This document shows, piece after piece, positions 26,984 through 35,062 of a stretch of 64,000 bases of DNA. The position numbers were made by a program, and so were the translations under genes. The notes under the pieces are model-generated. The model made no database searches and had not been told where the DNA came from. It saw nothing but the letters and a program-made list of their open reading frames with translations. How positions within the stretch are numbered: the stretch's first letter is position 1; the number at the start of each line of letters is the position of its first letter. The DNA is taken from NCBI GenBank assembly GCA_965237635.1, contig CBDEFX010000002.1, positions 1,364,001 to 1,428,000 of the forward strand, given 5' to 3'. This stretch comes from CBDEFX01 sp965237635 (GTDB lineage: Bacteria > Chloroflexota > Dehalococcoidia > Lucifugimonadales > CAUZJF01).

Positions 26984-27898
26984 TTACTTGATGATCTCGC
27001 GGGCGCCGACGTCCAGCAGTGCCTCCGCAGCCTGCCTTCCAGCGGATTCCGGGTCGTCCGCATCGCTCGTGACTCGGGTACGGAAGACCCGGCTGCCGTC
27101 TGGAGTCGCAGCCATTGCCATGATTTGAAGCTGCTCGCCTTCCGGGCGGGCGTAGGCCGTGATCGGCACCTTGCAGCCACCTCCGAACACCGCCAGAAAC
27201 GCCCGCTCGGCGTCCAGGGCTTTCCGACTGGGCTGGTGGTCGATCTCGCCGACCATGCCCTTGATCGTCGCATCGCCGGCTCGTGCCTCTATTGCAAGTG
27301 TACCCTGTCCAACTTCGGGCGTACAGGTCTCGATGGAGAGGTAATCGCTAGTCTCTGTCTCCCGCCCTAGCCGAATGAGCCCGGCTGCGGCGAGGACGAC
27401 GCCGTCATAGTGGTCGCCCCGCGCTTTGTCCATACGGGTGCCGACGTTCCCACGTATGTCCAGCAGCTGCAGGTTCGGCCGTGCTGCCCTGAGCTGAGCG
27501 ACACGTCGGGGGCTGCTGGTCCCGATGCGCGCCTCGGGGGGTAGGTCTTTTAGAGGCAGGTCCCACCTGTCGACCAGCACGTCCCGCGGGTCCTTCCGGG
27601 GCGTCGCACCTACGAGCGTCAGTCCCTCTGGCAGGTCGGGAGGCAGGTCCTTGGCGCTGTGGACCGCGAGGTCGATCTCTTCGTTCAGGAGGGCGAGCTC
27701 GATCTCTTTCACGAACGTTCCCCTTCCCAGGCTCAGCAGGGGCGCGTCCTTTTTCCTGTCGCCACTGGTAGTGATCGGCGCGATCGTAAATTCAGTATCA
27801 GGGAAACGGCGCCTCAGGTACGAAAGGACTTCCTCAGTCTGGGCAAGGGAGAGGGGACTGGTCCTGGTGCCGACGGTGACCGTGCGGCGGCTGGTCAT
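26984..27898 (-). CDS. hemC: Hydroxymethylbilane synthase (porphobilinogen deaminase)
   Basis: 304 residues. It links four porphobilinogen units. Signatures: VGTRTSPLSLAQTEEV at the start, AVHSAKDLPP with the catalytic Asp and Lys region, GTSSPRRVAQLRAARP for substrate binding, and GGGCKVPITAYA carrying the Cys that holds the dipyrromethane cofactor. Lies 13 bases after the precorrin-2 dehydrogenase gene on the same strand. Confidence 0.95.
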   Translation of the reverse strand: MTSRRTVTVGTRTSPLSLAQTEEVLSYLRRRFPDTEFTIAPITTSGDRKKDAPLLSLGRGTFVKEIELALLNEEIDLAVHSAKDLPPDLPEGLTLVGATPRKDPRDVLVDRWDLPLKDLPPEARIGTSSPRRVAQLRAARPNLQLLDIRGNVGTRMDKARGDHYDGVVLAAAGLIRLGRETETSDYLSIETCTPEVGQGTLAIEARAGDATIKGMVGEIDHQPSRKALDAERAFLAVFGGGCKVPITAYARPEGEQLQIMAMAATPDGSRVFRTRVTSDADDPESAGRQAAEALLDVGAREIIK

Positions 27899-27911
27899 GC
27901 GAGTGCCTATG

Positions 27912-28628
27912 TCAGCCGGAACGAGGCGCTAATTCGTCCCACATCCTGCAGACGCCGGGCTCGCATTCACAGTCCAAAGTCGTTAGTAGGCAGGACATGA
28001 GCACCTTCAAGGCCTCTTCGTTCTTGCCGGCCTGGACCAGGTCGACCAGATCGTCGGTGAGACACGCCTGCCAGTGGTCAGGCGGCACCTTCATGCTCCG
28101 ACGCGCAAGCTCTGTCCTGGCCTCGGACAGCAGCGGTGCGAGGTCGGCGTACTCCATGACTCCATGTCGCGCGTTTGTCCGGCCTGTCCCTGACAGCTCC
28201 TCGCGGAATTTGCGCGCGAGGGCGGGGCTGGCGCCCCCGGTCGAGATCGCTACTGCCACCTCTCCGCGTTTCACGATCGCGGGCGCAATCCAGGTGCAAA
28301 GATGGGTCACGTCGACCACGTTTAGCGGGATGTTTCTGTCTTTGGCCTCATCGTACACTGATCTATTGGCCTTCCGGTCGCTGGTGTCTGCCACAATAGC
28401 GATGAAGGCGTTTTCCAGGTCTCCCGGCTGGTATCGACGTTTTGTCCAGATGAGGCGTTCGCCGTCCACGGCGTCCTTGAGCGAGTCATTCATGTCAGGG
28501 CTGATTACCACCACCTTGGCGCCGTACTCCAGCAGCCGTGTTGTCTTCTCCTCGCCGATGTCACCGCCGCCGATAACGACACAGCGTCGGTCTTCCACGT
28601 CCAGGAATATCGGGTAGTACGCTGGCAA
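27912..28628 (-). CDS. Precorrin-2 dehydrogenase / sirohydrochlorin ferrochelatase (CysG N-domain, Met8-like)
   Basis: 238 residues. NAD-binding Rossmann start YYPIFLDVEDRRCVVIGGG, then IAIVADTSDRKANRSVYDEA and ISTGGASPALARKFREEL, typical of CysG residues 1-220 and Met8/SirC. It oxidises precorrin-2 to sirohydrochlorin and, in bifunctional members, inserts iron to make siroheme. The candidate catalytic Asp is in NVVDVTHLC. The Cys-rich tail CECEPGVC (near 220) is not part of the core fold and may bind metal. Placed between ahbAB and hemC. Confidence 0.92.
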   Translation of the reverse strand: MPAYYPIFLDVEDRRCVVIGGGDIGEEKTTRLLEYGAKVVVISPDMNDSLKDAVDGERLIWTKRRYQPGDLENAFIAIVADTSDRKANRSVYDEAKDRNIPLNVVDVTHLCTWIAPAIVKRGEVAVAISTGGASPALARKFREELSGTGRTNARHGVMEYADLAPLLSEARTELARRSMKVPPDHWQACLTDDLVDLVQAGKNEEALKVLMSCLLTTLDCECEPGVCRMWDELAPRSG

Positions 28629-28706
28629 CTTTCGTCCTCGGATAGTTCTAGAGGTGTCGAGGCGCGAGCCGAGGTCTCCGACTCTGTCTCGCTAGGCAGG
28701 TGGTGG

Positions 28707-29714
28707 CTATACGAAGTACCGGACGCGGGTCTTCTTGTACTCGCGCGTGCTATAGAGAGGCCGGTAGTCGGTCACTCCTGTGGCCTCGGATATCTCCTTG
28801 GCCACCTCTTCGCATTGGTCGCGCGACGTGGCATGGATCATCGTGTAGTGTGAGTACTCGAAGTCCGGGTAGGTCGGACGCTCGTAGCAGTGGGTGACCC
28901 AGCGAGACCGGGCCATCAGATTCCCCACCTCTTCGGAGCGTTCGGGCGGGACCTTCCAGACGACCATTGCATTGGCTTTGAAGCCCGCTCGGCGGTGGTG
29001 CAGGACTGCGCTGTAACGCCTCATGATACCGCGCTCCTCGAACGAGCGGGCCTGAGCGAACAGCTGCTCCGGGCTGATGCCCAGCCGCGCGGCCATGGCC
29101 TGGAACGGACGGGGTTCAAGAGGCAGGTCCTCTTGCAGCTCCCGGATGGCCCGAATCTCGAACTCCGTAACAGGCTCTACTTTGTTCCACGTCTCGCCGT
29201 TGTTATTGTTATACCCATCGGGGCTGAAGTAGTCGCTCGCTGCGCCCTCTTCGCGCACCATGTCGAAATTGACGCCGATCTTGAAGAATCGGATCGTCGG
29301 CAGCAGTCGGTAGCGCTCGGCGCCGGTCATCCGGGCCATCTCCTCGACTGTGGCATCGAGGCTCTCGTCGGGGGCCACGGCCACGGTAAACCACAAGTTG
29401 AAAGCGCCGTCTCTGGCGTAGTTGTGGCTCACGCCGGGGTGCTCGTTGATCGTCCTGGCGCCAGAGTCCAGCTTTTCCGGCCGGAAGCGCATCGCGACCA
29501 GAACAGTCTTGTATCCGAGGCGCCGAGTGTCGAAGATCGCGCTGATCTGGCGGACGACGTTCGTCTCCTTCATACCAGCGATGCGGTTGATGGTCTCGGC
29601 CGAGTCCAGGCCGATCCGCTGCTCTAGGTCTGCAAAAGGTTCTTCGACCAGAGGAAACGACGACTGAATGAGGTTGAGCAGCTTGCGATCGATCAGGTCT
29701 AGTTCAGAGCTCAT
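28707..29714 (-). CDS. ahbAB: Fused siroheme decarboxylase (AhbA-AhbB)
   Basis: 335 residues from ATG 29714 (SSELDLIDRKLLNLIQSSFP). Two consecutive AsnC/Lrp-type units: residues 1-155 (AhbA-like, ending LPTIRFFKIGVNFDM) and about 180-335 (AhbB-like, with SYYSWVTHCYERPTYPDF-type residues seen as RWVTHCYERPTYPDF and ending RVRYFV). AhbA and AhbB are usually separate subunits that convert siroheme to 12,18-didecarboxysiroheme in the alternative haem route, or act in haem d1 synthesis. Here they are one chain. It heads the operon with precorrin-2 dehydrogenase. Longer in-frame starts exist upstream but run into the divergent pcm region. Confidence 0.88.
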   Translation of the reverse strand: MSSELDLIDRKLLNLIQSSFPLVEEPFADLEQRIGLDSAETINRIAGMKETNVVRQISAIFDTRRLGYKTVLVAMRFRPEKLDSGARTINEHPGVSHNYARDGAFNLWFTVAVAPDESLDATVEEMARMTGAERYRLLPTIRFFKIGVNFDMVREEGAASDYFSPDGYNNNNGETWNKVEPVTEFEIRAIRELQEDLPLEPRPFQAMAARLGISPEQLFAQARSFEERGIMRRYSAVLHHRRAGFKANAMVVWKVPPERSEEVGNLMARSRWVTHCYERPTYPDFEYSHYTMIHATSRDQCEEVAKEISEATGVTDYRPLYSTREYKKTRVRYFV

Positions 29715-29976
29715 CGTGGTGCTTCGTGGTTGGCTAGGTGAGCTACTAGCAGTCTGAGACTCCATTGCTCTCCGCGGCTCTGTTACCGCCTGTAAGCGGA
29801 ATTTGTGACGCTTCGCACTAACCGCCGACACAAGGGTAGCATGGCAATCTGAACGAGTCAACGCGAGCCTTTTTGGGGGTTGCTGCCTCATGACGCCGGA
29901 TAGGTCGTAGCGCGCGACGAAACTCGAAAAATGGTCTCCTGTGCGCACTCCGATTGACGGAGTATCGGGACAAACC

Positions 29977-30675
29977 ATGGAGCGTGGCGTTGTCGTCCCT
30001 AGGGACCTGTGCTATCTTTTGTCCGTCAAAGGGGGTGTCCAACTGGAGGAGGCCAAGCGTCGGTTGATCGACCGTCTCCGGAAAGAGGTGCCTGACGGGG
30101 GGGTCATCGATGCGATGGAAAAGGTGCCTCGCGAGGCCTTTGTGCCAGACGATAGCAGGCATCTGGCCTACGACGACATCCCCGTGCCAATCGGCCAAGG
30201 ACAGACCGTATCGCAGCCCTACATAGTCGCGCTGATGGTCCGAGGGCTCGAGTTGCGACGTACGGACAAAGTGATGGAGATAGGGACTGGCAGCGGCTAC
30301 CAGGCGGCGATACTCGCCGTACTGGCACAGAAGGTCGTCACCGTGGAGCGCCTGGACACCCTGGCTGAGGCGGCCGGGAAACGACTTTCGTCGTTAGGCT
30401 ATGCAAATGTGGAGGTCGTTTTGGCTGACAAGCGCCTGGGTTGGGAGAGAGATGCCCCATACGACGCTATAGTGGTAGCCGCGGGCGCGCCTAAGCTGCC
30501 ACACGAGCTGATGGAGCAGATGGCGATCGGGGGTAGACTCGTTATCCCCGTTGGGTCGCTCGAAACCCAAGAGCTCATGAAGGTTTCGAGGTCCGCCGAC
30601 TCGTACTCCGTGCAGACGATGGGCGTTTGTCGCTTCGTGCCCCTGGTCGGCGAGGGAGCCTGGCCTGAGAATTGA
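29977..30675 (+). CDS. pcm: Protein-L-isoaspartate O-methyltransferase
   Basis: About 232 residues from ATG 29977; a later TTG (30019) would give a more typical 218. It methylates damaged isoaspartyl residues with SAM. Motifs: VPREAFVPDD, PIGQGQTVSQPYIVALM and the SAM-binding VMEIGTGSGYQAAILA, then DAIVVAAGAPKLP and GGRLVIPVG. Divergent from ahbAB. After its stop is the hairpin GACGGCC-ttcgcgc-GGCCGTC (30673-30693), without a T-run. Confidence 0.92.
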   Translation: MERGVVVPRDLCYLLSVKGGVQLEEAKRRLIDRLRKEVPDGGVIDAMEKVPREAFVPDDSRHLAYDDIPVPIGQGQTVSQPYIVALMVRGLELRRTDKVMEIGTGSGYQAAILAVLAQKVVTVERLDTLAEAAGKRLSSLGYANVEVVLADKRLGWERDAPYDAIVVAAGAPKLPHELMEQMAIGGRLVIPVGSLETQELMKVSRSADSYSVQTMGVCRFVPLVGEGAWPEN

Positions 30676-30693
30676 CGGCCTTCGCGCGGCCGT
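30673..30693 (+). terminator. Hairpin directly after pcm
   Basis: A 7-bp perfect stem GACGGCC/GGCCGTC with a 7-base loop starts at the pcm stop codon. No T-run follows, so a factor-independent terminator is only possible, not shown. Confidence 0.4.
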
Positions 30694-30818
30694 CGCCGGG
30701 GCTCATGTTCCGATTGTTCTTGTTTCGGATACTATTGTGAGTAGGAACAACGCAAAGGGCATGGACAATTCTCTGGGTCCGGTGGATGATGTTGACGGAC
30801 GGTGGTTCTTTTAGAGCC

Positions 30819-32291
30819 ATGGACTACGAGGTCGTCATAGGTCTGGAAGTCCATAGCCAACTCCTTACCAAGAGCAAGATGTTCTGTTCATGCGGTGCCG
30901 GTTATCAGGAGGCTCCGCCTAATACGGTCGTCTGTGAAGTTTGCATGGGCATGCCCGGCGTGCTCCCTGTAATAAACAGGCGGGCGGTGGAGTTGGTCAT
31001 CGCAACTGGTCTCGCCCTCGACTGCTCGATTTCAAAATATACGAAGTTCGACCGCAAGAACTATCCTTACCCTGATCTTATGAAAGGCTACCAGATCTCT
31101 CAGTACGATATGCCGATCGCCACTAACGGCAAACTCGTCATCGGGGCTGACGGTACGGAGAAGAACATCGGAGTAACTCGTGTCCACCTTGAAGAAGATG
31201 TGGCCAAGCTTCTACATCGAAGCTCGCCCGACGGAGAGAGCTACAGCCTTCTTGACGTCAACCGCGCGGGTGTCCCGTTGATGGAGACGGTGAGCGAGCC
31301 TGAGATGAGCTCGGCCGACGAAGCCAGGTCCTACCTCACCGCGCTCCACTCGATTCTAAGATACGTCGGAGTCAGCACCGCCAATATGGAGGAGGGCAGC
31401 TTCCGGTGTGATGCTAACATTAGCGTCCGGCTCAAAGGGGCGACGGAGCTGGGGGCCAAGGTGGAAGTGAAGAACATGAACAGCTTCCGCTCTGTCCACA
31501 GCGCCCTCGAATATGAGGCTACGCGACAGATCGGGCTCGCCAGCGAGGGCGAGCGCATCGTCCAGGAGACTCGAGGCTGGGTTGACGACCGGGAGGTGAC
31601 GGTCTCACAGCGCACGAAGGAGTATGCCTCGGACTACCGCTACTTCCCGGAACCCGACTTGCCGCCGTTGGCGATTGACGCCGCGTGGGTTGAAGAGGCG
31701 CGGGAACGGCTTCCCGAGCTGCCGCGAGCCAGAGAAGCGCGTTTTGTCGAGCAATATGGACTCCCGGTATATGACGCCGGCCTTCTAACCTCCTCAAAGT
31801 CCAGCGCCGACTACTTCGAGTCGGTCCTTGGGGTCCGGCCGCTTGCCGGCGACGCTCAGAAGAAACTGGCCAGGTCGGTTAGCAACTGGATGCTCGGCGA
31901 GCTTGCCCGGCTGCTCAATGCCGAGGGTCGCACGATTGAGGAACATACCATTCGGCCTGAGCACTTCATCGACCTGTTGGACCTGATAGACGCGGGCACT
32001 CTCAGCACCAGTATGGCCAAGTCGGTGTTCGAAGAGATGTTCAAGACAGGGAAGCCTCCCAGGGAGATCTCCGAAGAGGCCGGGATGGTCCAGATTAGCG
32101 ACGCCGATGCCGTTGGGCCGGCAGTGGAAGAGGCGATTGCAGGCAACCCTCAGCCCGTCGCCGACTACCTGAGCGGCAAGGAAACGGCTATGAGGTTCTT
32201 GGTTGGCCAGGTAATGAAAATGACGAAGGGCAGGGCGAACCCCCAGCTCGCGGGTAAGCTGGTCAAAGAAAAGCTGGAGTCGATGAGGTAG
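30819..32291 (+). CDS. gatB: Aspartyl/glutamyl-tRNA amidotransferase subunit B
   Basis: 490 residues from ATG 30819 (MDYEVVIGLEVHSQLLTKSK), the family's standard N-terminus; an in-frame ATG at 30786 is less likely. Zinc/kinase-site residues SCGAGY and CEVCMGMPG, the signature DRKNYPYPDLMKGYQISQYD, and the C-terminal YqeY-like tail (FLVGQVMKMTKGRANPQL) are all present. With GatA and GatC it makes Gln-tRNA or Asn-tRNA by transamidation. gatA and gatC are not in this window. yvcK follows after four bases. Confidence 0.96.
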   Translation: MDYEVVIGLEVHSQLLTKSKMFCSCGAGYQEAPPNTVVCEVCMGMPGVLPVINRRAVELVIATGLALDCSISKYTKFDRKNYPYPDLMKGYQISQYDMPIATNGKLVIGADGTEKNIGVTRVHLEEDVAKLLHRSSPDGESYSLLDVNRAGVPLMETVSEPEMSSADEARSYLTALHSILRYVGVSTANMEEGSFRCDANISVRLKGATELGAKVEVKNMNSFRSVHSALEYEATRQIGLASEGERIVQETRGWVDDREVTVSQRTKEYASDYRYFPEPDLPPLAIDAAWVEEARERLPELPRAREARFVEQYGLPVYDAGLLTSSKSSADYFESVLGVRPLAGDAQKKLARSVSNWMLGELARLLNAEGRTIEEHTIRPEHFIDLLDLIDAGTLSTSMAKSVFEEMFKTGKPPREISEEAGMVQISDADAVGPAVEEAIAGNPQPVADYLSGKETAMRFLVGQVMKMTKGRANPQLAGKLVKEKLESMR

Positions 32292-32295
32292 GGCG

Positions 32296-33618
32296 ATGAA
32301 TGGTGGCGACCGGCCAATTGAGCTGCCGGGCAGTAACGGAACACGGCGGTCCGGTTGGACCGCTCTGCGGCAGCTTTTCTACCTCGGGCTGGGCATCAAA
32401 CGTTGGTTGCTACTGGCGGCCTTCGGAGTGGCGGTGTGTTCCATTGGCCTGGCCATCGTGCTCAAAAATCTGCTCGCGCTTAACTTACCAGACCTCCTGC
32501 CATGGTATTTGGAGGGTGTTCTACTTGCCGCGGTTGGAGCAGGGGTTATGCTGGTCGGCTTCTATGGCCTTTACCGCTCTGTCGGGCCGCTGCTTTTCGC
32601 TTCGCCTAGGACCAACACGCTTGATGCGATCTACACTCGGCGTTCGAGAAAACGGGGGCCGAGGATCGTCGCCATAGGTGGTGGGACTGGCCTGTCCGTG
32701 CTTCTAAGGGGCCTCAAGTCCTATACCGACAACCTCACCGCCATCGTCACGGTTGCAGACGATGGCGGTAGCTCCGGTCGCCTTCGACGTGAGCTCGGGG
32801 TCCTGCCGCCAGGAGACTTCCGAAACTGCCTGGTGGCGATGTCCGACGACGAGTCACTAGTCGGCGAGCTGTTCCAATACCGGTTCGACCATGGTGATGG
32901 GCTAGAGGGCCACAGCTTTGGGAACCTGTTCATCGCCGCGATGACCGAGGTTACCGGAAGCTTCGAACGGGCGCTCTATGAGTCCAGCCGAGTGCTGGCA
33001 GTGCACGGGCAGATTCTTCCTGCCACTCTCGCCAATCTGAGACTTTCCGCCCGCCTGACCGACGGATCGACAGTAGAGGGGGAGTCCGCAATCACAGAGC
33101 GCGGAGGCGCCATCGATCAGATCGTGATCGCACCTGCGGAGGCTGAAGCCTACCCTCCGGCCGTCGAGGCGATCGAGCAGGCCCAGCTGATCGTAATAGG
33201 GCCCGGCAGCCTTTACACGAGCATATTGCCTAATCTGTTGGTGTCCGGCATAACCAACGCCATCGACGAATCAGACACCGCTAAGCTATATGTGTGTAAC
33301 GTGGCGACGCAAAAGGGTGAGACCGGCGGCTATACAGTGACAGACCACGTTGAGGCTCTCCAAAGGCACACGTCCTTGAGCATTGTCGACTACGTGGTCG
33401 CCAACGACATACCTAGGGAGCTCGGTTCTGCATTCCTCGGGCAGCCCGTTACTCTCGACGATCAACGGCTAGGGCGGGTCCGTGTGGTGACGGACGACCT
33501 TGGCGACCCGGATCACCCTGTCCGTCACGATTCAGCCAAGCTGGCCCAGACGATCATAGAGGTGTATCATGGAAAGCGTGGGGCGGGAGCGCGCCAGAGT
33601 GTGTCAGTCGAGGAGTAG
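32296..33618 (+). CDS. yvcK: YvcK/CofD-like protein with N-terminal membrane helices
   Basis: 440 residues. Two membrane helices (about 30-55 and 70-95) precede the CofD-like domain, which starts VAIGGGTGLSVLLRGLK and continues TVADDGGSSGRLRRELG and PPGDFRNCLVAMSD. YvcK proteins bind UDP-GlcNAc and tune central carbon flux and cell-wall supply. Unlike the cytosolic Bacillus form, this one is membrane-tethered. Four bases after gatB and seven before secG. Confidence 0.92.
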   Translation: MNGGDRPIELPGSNGTRRSGWTALRQLFYLGLGIKRWLLLAAFGVAVCSIGLAIVLKNLLALNLPDLLPWYLEGVLLAAVGAGVMLVGFYGLYRSVGPLLFASPRTNTLDAIYTRRSRKRGPRIVAIGGGTGLSVLLRGLKSYTDNLTAIVTVADDGGSSGRLRRELGVLPPGDFRNCLVAMSDDESLVGELFQYRFDHGDGLEGHSFGNLFIAAMTEVTGSFERALYESSRVLAVHGQILPATLANLRLSARLTDGSTVEGESAITERGGAIDQIVIAPAEAEAYPPAVEAIEQAQLIVIGPGSLYTSILPNLLVSGITNAIDESDTAKLYVCNVATQKGETGGYTVTDHVEALQRHTSLSIVDYVVANDIPRELGSAFLGQPVTLDDQRLGRVRVVTDDLGDPDHPVRHDSAKLAQTIIEVYHGKRGAGARQSVSVEE

Positions 33619-33625
33619 TCGATAG

Positions 33626-33841
33626 ATGCAGACCCTTATGAACGTCATTCAGATCGTTGTGGCGGTCCTGCTCGTGATCGTTATTTTGGTCCAGGTACGC
33701 GGCCAGGGGGTCGGTCTGTTCAGCTCTCCCGAGAGCTCATATCGCACCCGCAGAGGTATCGAGAAGACACTGTTCCAGTTCACAATTGTGCTGATCGTCA
33801 TCTTTATCGGCACCTCGATGATCAGCGTTCGAGTATTCTGA
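33626..33841 (+). CDS. secG: Preprotein translocase subunit SecG
   Basis: 71 residues, two membrane helices (about 5-22 and 50-70) joined by the glycine-rich loop VRGQGVGLFSSPESSYRTRR, typical of SecG. It assists protein export through SecYEG. Its ribosome site GAGGAG lies within the end of yvcK, so the genes are coupled. Confidence 0.93.
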   Translation: MQTLMNVIQIVVAVLLVIVILVQVRGQGVGLFSSPESSYRTRRGIEKTLFQFTIVLIVIFIGTSMISVRVF

Positions 33842-33887
33842 GCGACCTCCTCTCCACACAACCAGGAGTCGCTCCGGCCACCCCTGC

Positions 33888-34739
33888 ATGTCCTCGCCGA
33901 TCATTACTCTGACCACCGACTTTGGAGCTAGAGACTGGTACGTCGGTGCGGTCAAGGGGGCGCTGCTTGGAGTAAACCCAAGCGCAACGGTCGTAGACAT
34001 CTCCCACGACATTCCTCCCCAGGACACAGCCCACGGCGCCTTCGTTCTCGGTAGCGTCTACTGGAGCTTCCCAGCCGACGCCGTGCATGTGGCTGTGGTC
34101 GATCCCGGGGTCGGCACTTCGCGCCGGGCACTTCTGGTGGTGACTCCGGAGGGCCGGTTCATCGCTCCCGACAACGGACTGTTGACCTACGTGCTGGCTG
34201 ACCATCGAACTCCTACGTCTGAGACGCTATCCGCCGACTCGCTAGGGAAGTTCATGCAGCCGACGACCGCGCCCGTTCCCGACGGCTGTTCGGCATATTC
34301 GTTGACGAGGGCCGAGTACTGGCACCACCCTGTGAGCGACACCTTTCACGGCCGCGACGTCTTCGCGCCCGTAGCGGCCCACCTCTCGCTGGGCGTCCGA
34401 CCGGAGCAGCTCGGCGAGTCTGTCGAAGAGGTCGTTCACCTCAATATCTACGCACCGACAAAGCGAAACGACGCCGTGGAGGGTCGGATCATCTTCGTCG
34501 ACCACTTCGGCAATCTGGTGAGCAACATCCGCAGTTCCCTTTTTCCGAGCGGGAGTATCCAGGTCGAGATAGCTGGGAACCTCATCGATGGGTTGAGCCG
34601 GTCCTTCGCTGAGAGCGAAGGGCTGCTCGCCCTCGTCGGCAGTCACGGCTACCTCGAGGTTGCCGAAAGAAACGGCAGCGCTGCCGGTCGACTAGGAGCC
34701 AAGGTTGGAACCGAGTTGCGGGCAGTTGTGGGGCATTGA
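33888..34739 (+). CDS. SAM hydroxide adenosyltransferase (DUF62, SAM hydrolase)
   Basis: 283 residues. Start ITLTTDFGARDWYVGAVKG with the conserved Asp, then HVAVVDPGVGTSRRALLVV and SDTFHGRDVFAPVAAHL. The Asp, Arg and His triad of the hydrolytic branch (GRD followed by AAH) is present; the fluorinase-specific loop is not. It splits SAM to adenosine and methionine using water. Follows secG by 46 bases and probably ends this transcript. Confidence 0.9.
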   Translation: MSSPIITLTTDFGARDWYVGAVKGALLGVNPSATVVDISHDIPPQDTAHGAFVLGSVYWSFPADAVHVAVVDPGVGTSRRALLVVTPEGRFIAPDNGLLTYVLADHRTPTSETLSADSLGKFMQPTTAPVPDGCSAYSLTRAEYWHHPVSDTFHGRDVFAPVAAHLSLGVRPEQLGESVEEVVHLNIYAPTKRNDAVEGRIIFVDHFGNLVSNIRSSLFPSGSIQVEIAGNLIDGLSRSFAESEGLLALVGSHGYLEVAERNGSAAGRLGAKVGTELRAVVGH

Positions 34740-35062
34740 GTTGTCCTGGGCATGCTGCCTCCCTGAGAAGGAGTCAAGTCCCGGAGGCCGACGCCGCAGC
34801 GAATGCCGAAACCGATCGAGCGGCTATCGGAGCTACAACAGAACTCGGCGGGCGAGTCATCGAGGCGGCCTTCTCGTAGCTGGTACGACCTGCACCTGGG
34901 CCCACTCCGACAACGTGATTGTGGGGTCGTGCGTGTCCGTTCCACCTACGCTCCGAAAGGGGGGGGGGCGTCTTGCGCTGTAGCCACCGCATGCCTAAAA
35001 TGAGGCGCACCAGAAGGACTCCCTTATCGGGCTCAAATTCCGAGGCTCTAACTTCTTGGCCA
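34740..35062. other. Intergenic region with possible gene debris
   Basis: These 323 bases hold no complete gene. A plus-strand frame ending at TAG 34879 reads EADAAANAETDRAAIGATTE and looks like the tail of a lost gene, with no start. A run of ten G residues lies at about 34960-34969. Confidence 0.4.

Noticed and set aside
30673..30693. Hairpin after pcm as a strong intrinsic terminator
   Set aside because: The stem is perfect but no T-run follows; kept only as a low-confidence entry.
34955..34975. Run of G residues as a phase-variable switch
   Set aside because: It lies in an intergenic region before the lipoprotein, not in a coding frame or a recognisable promoter spacer.
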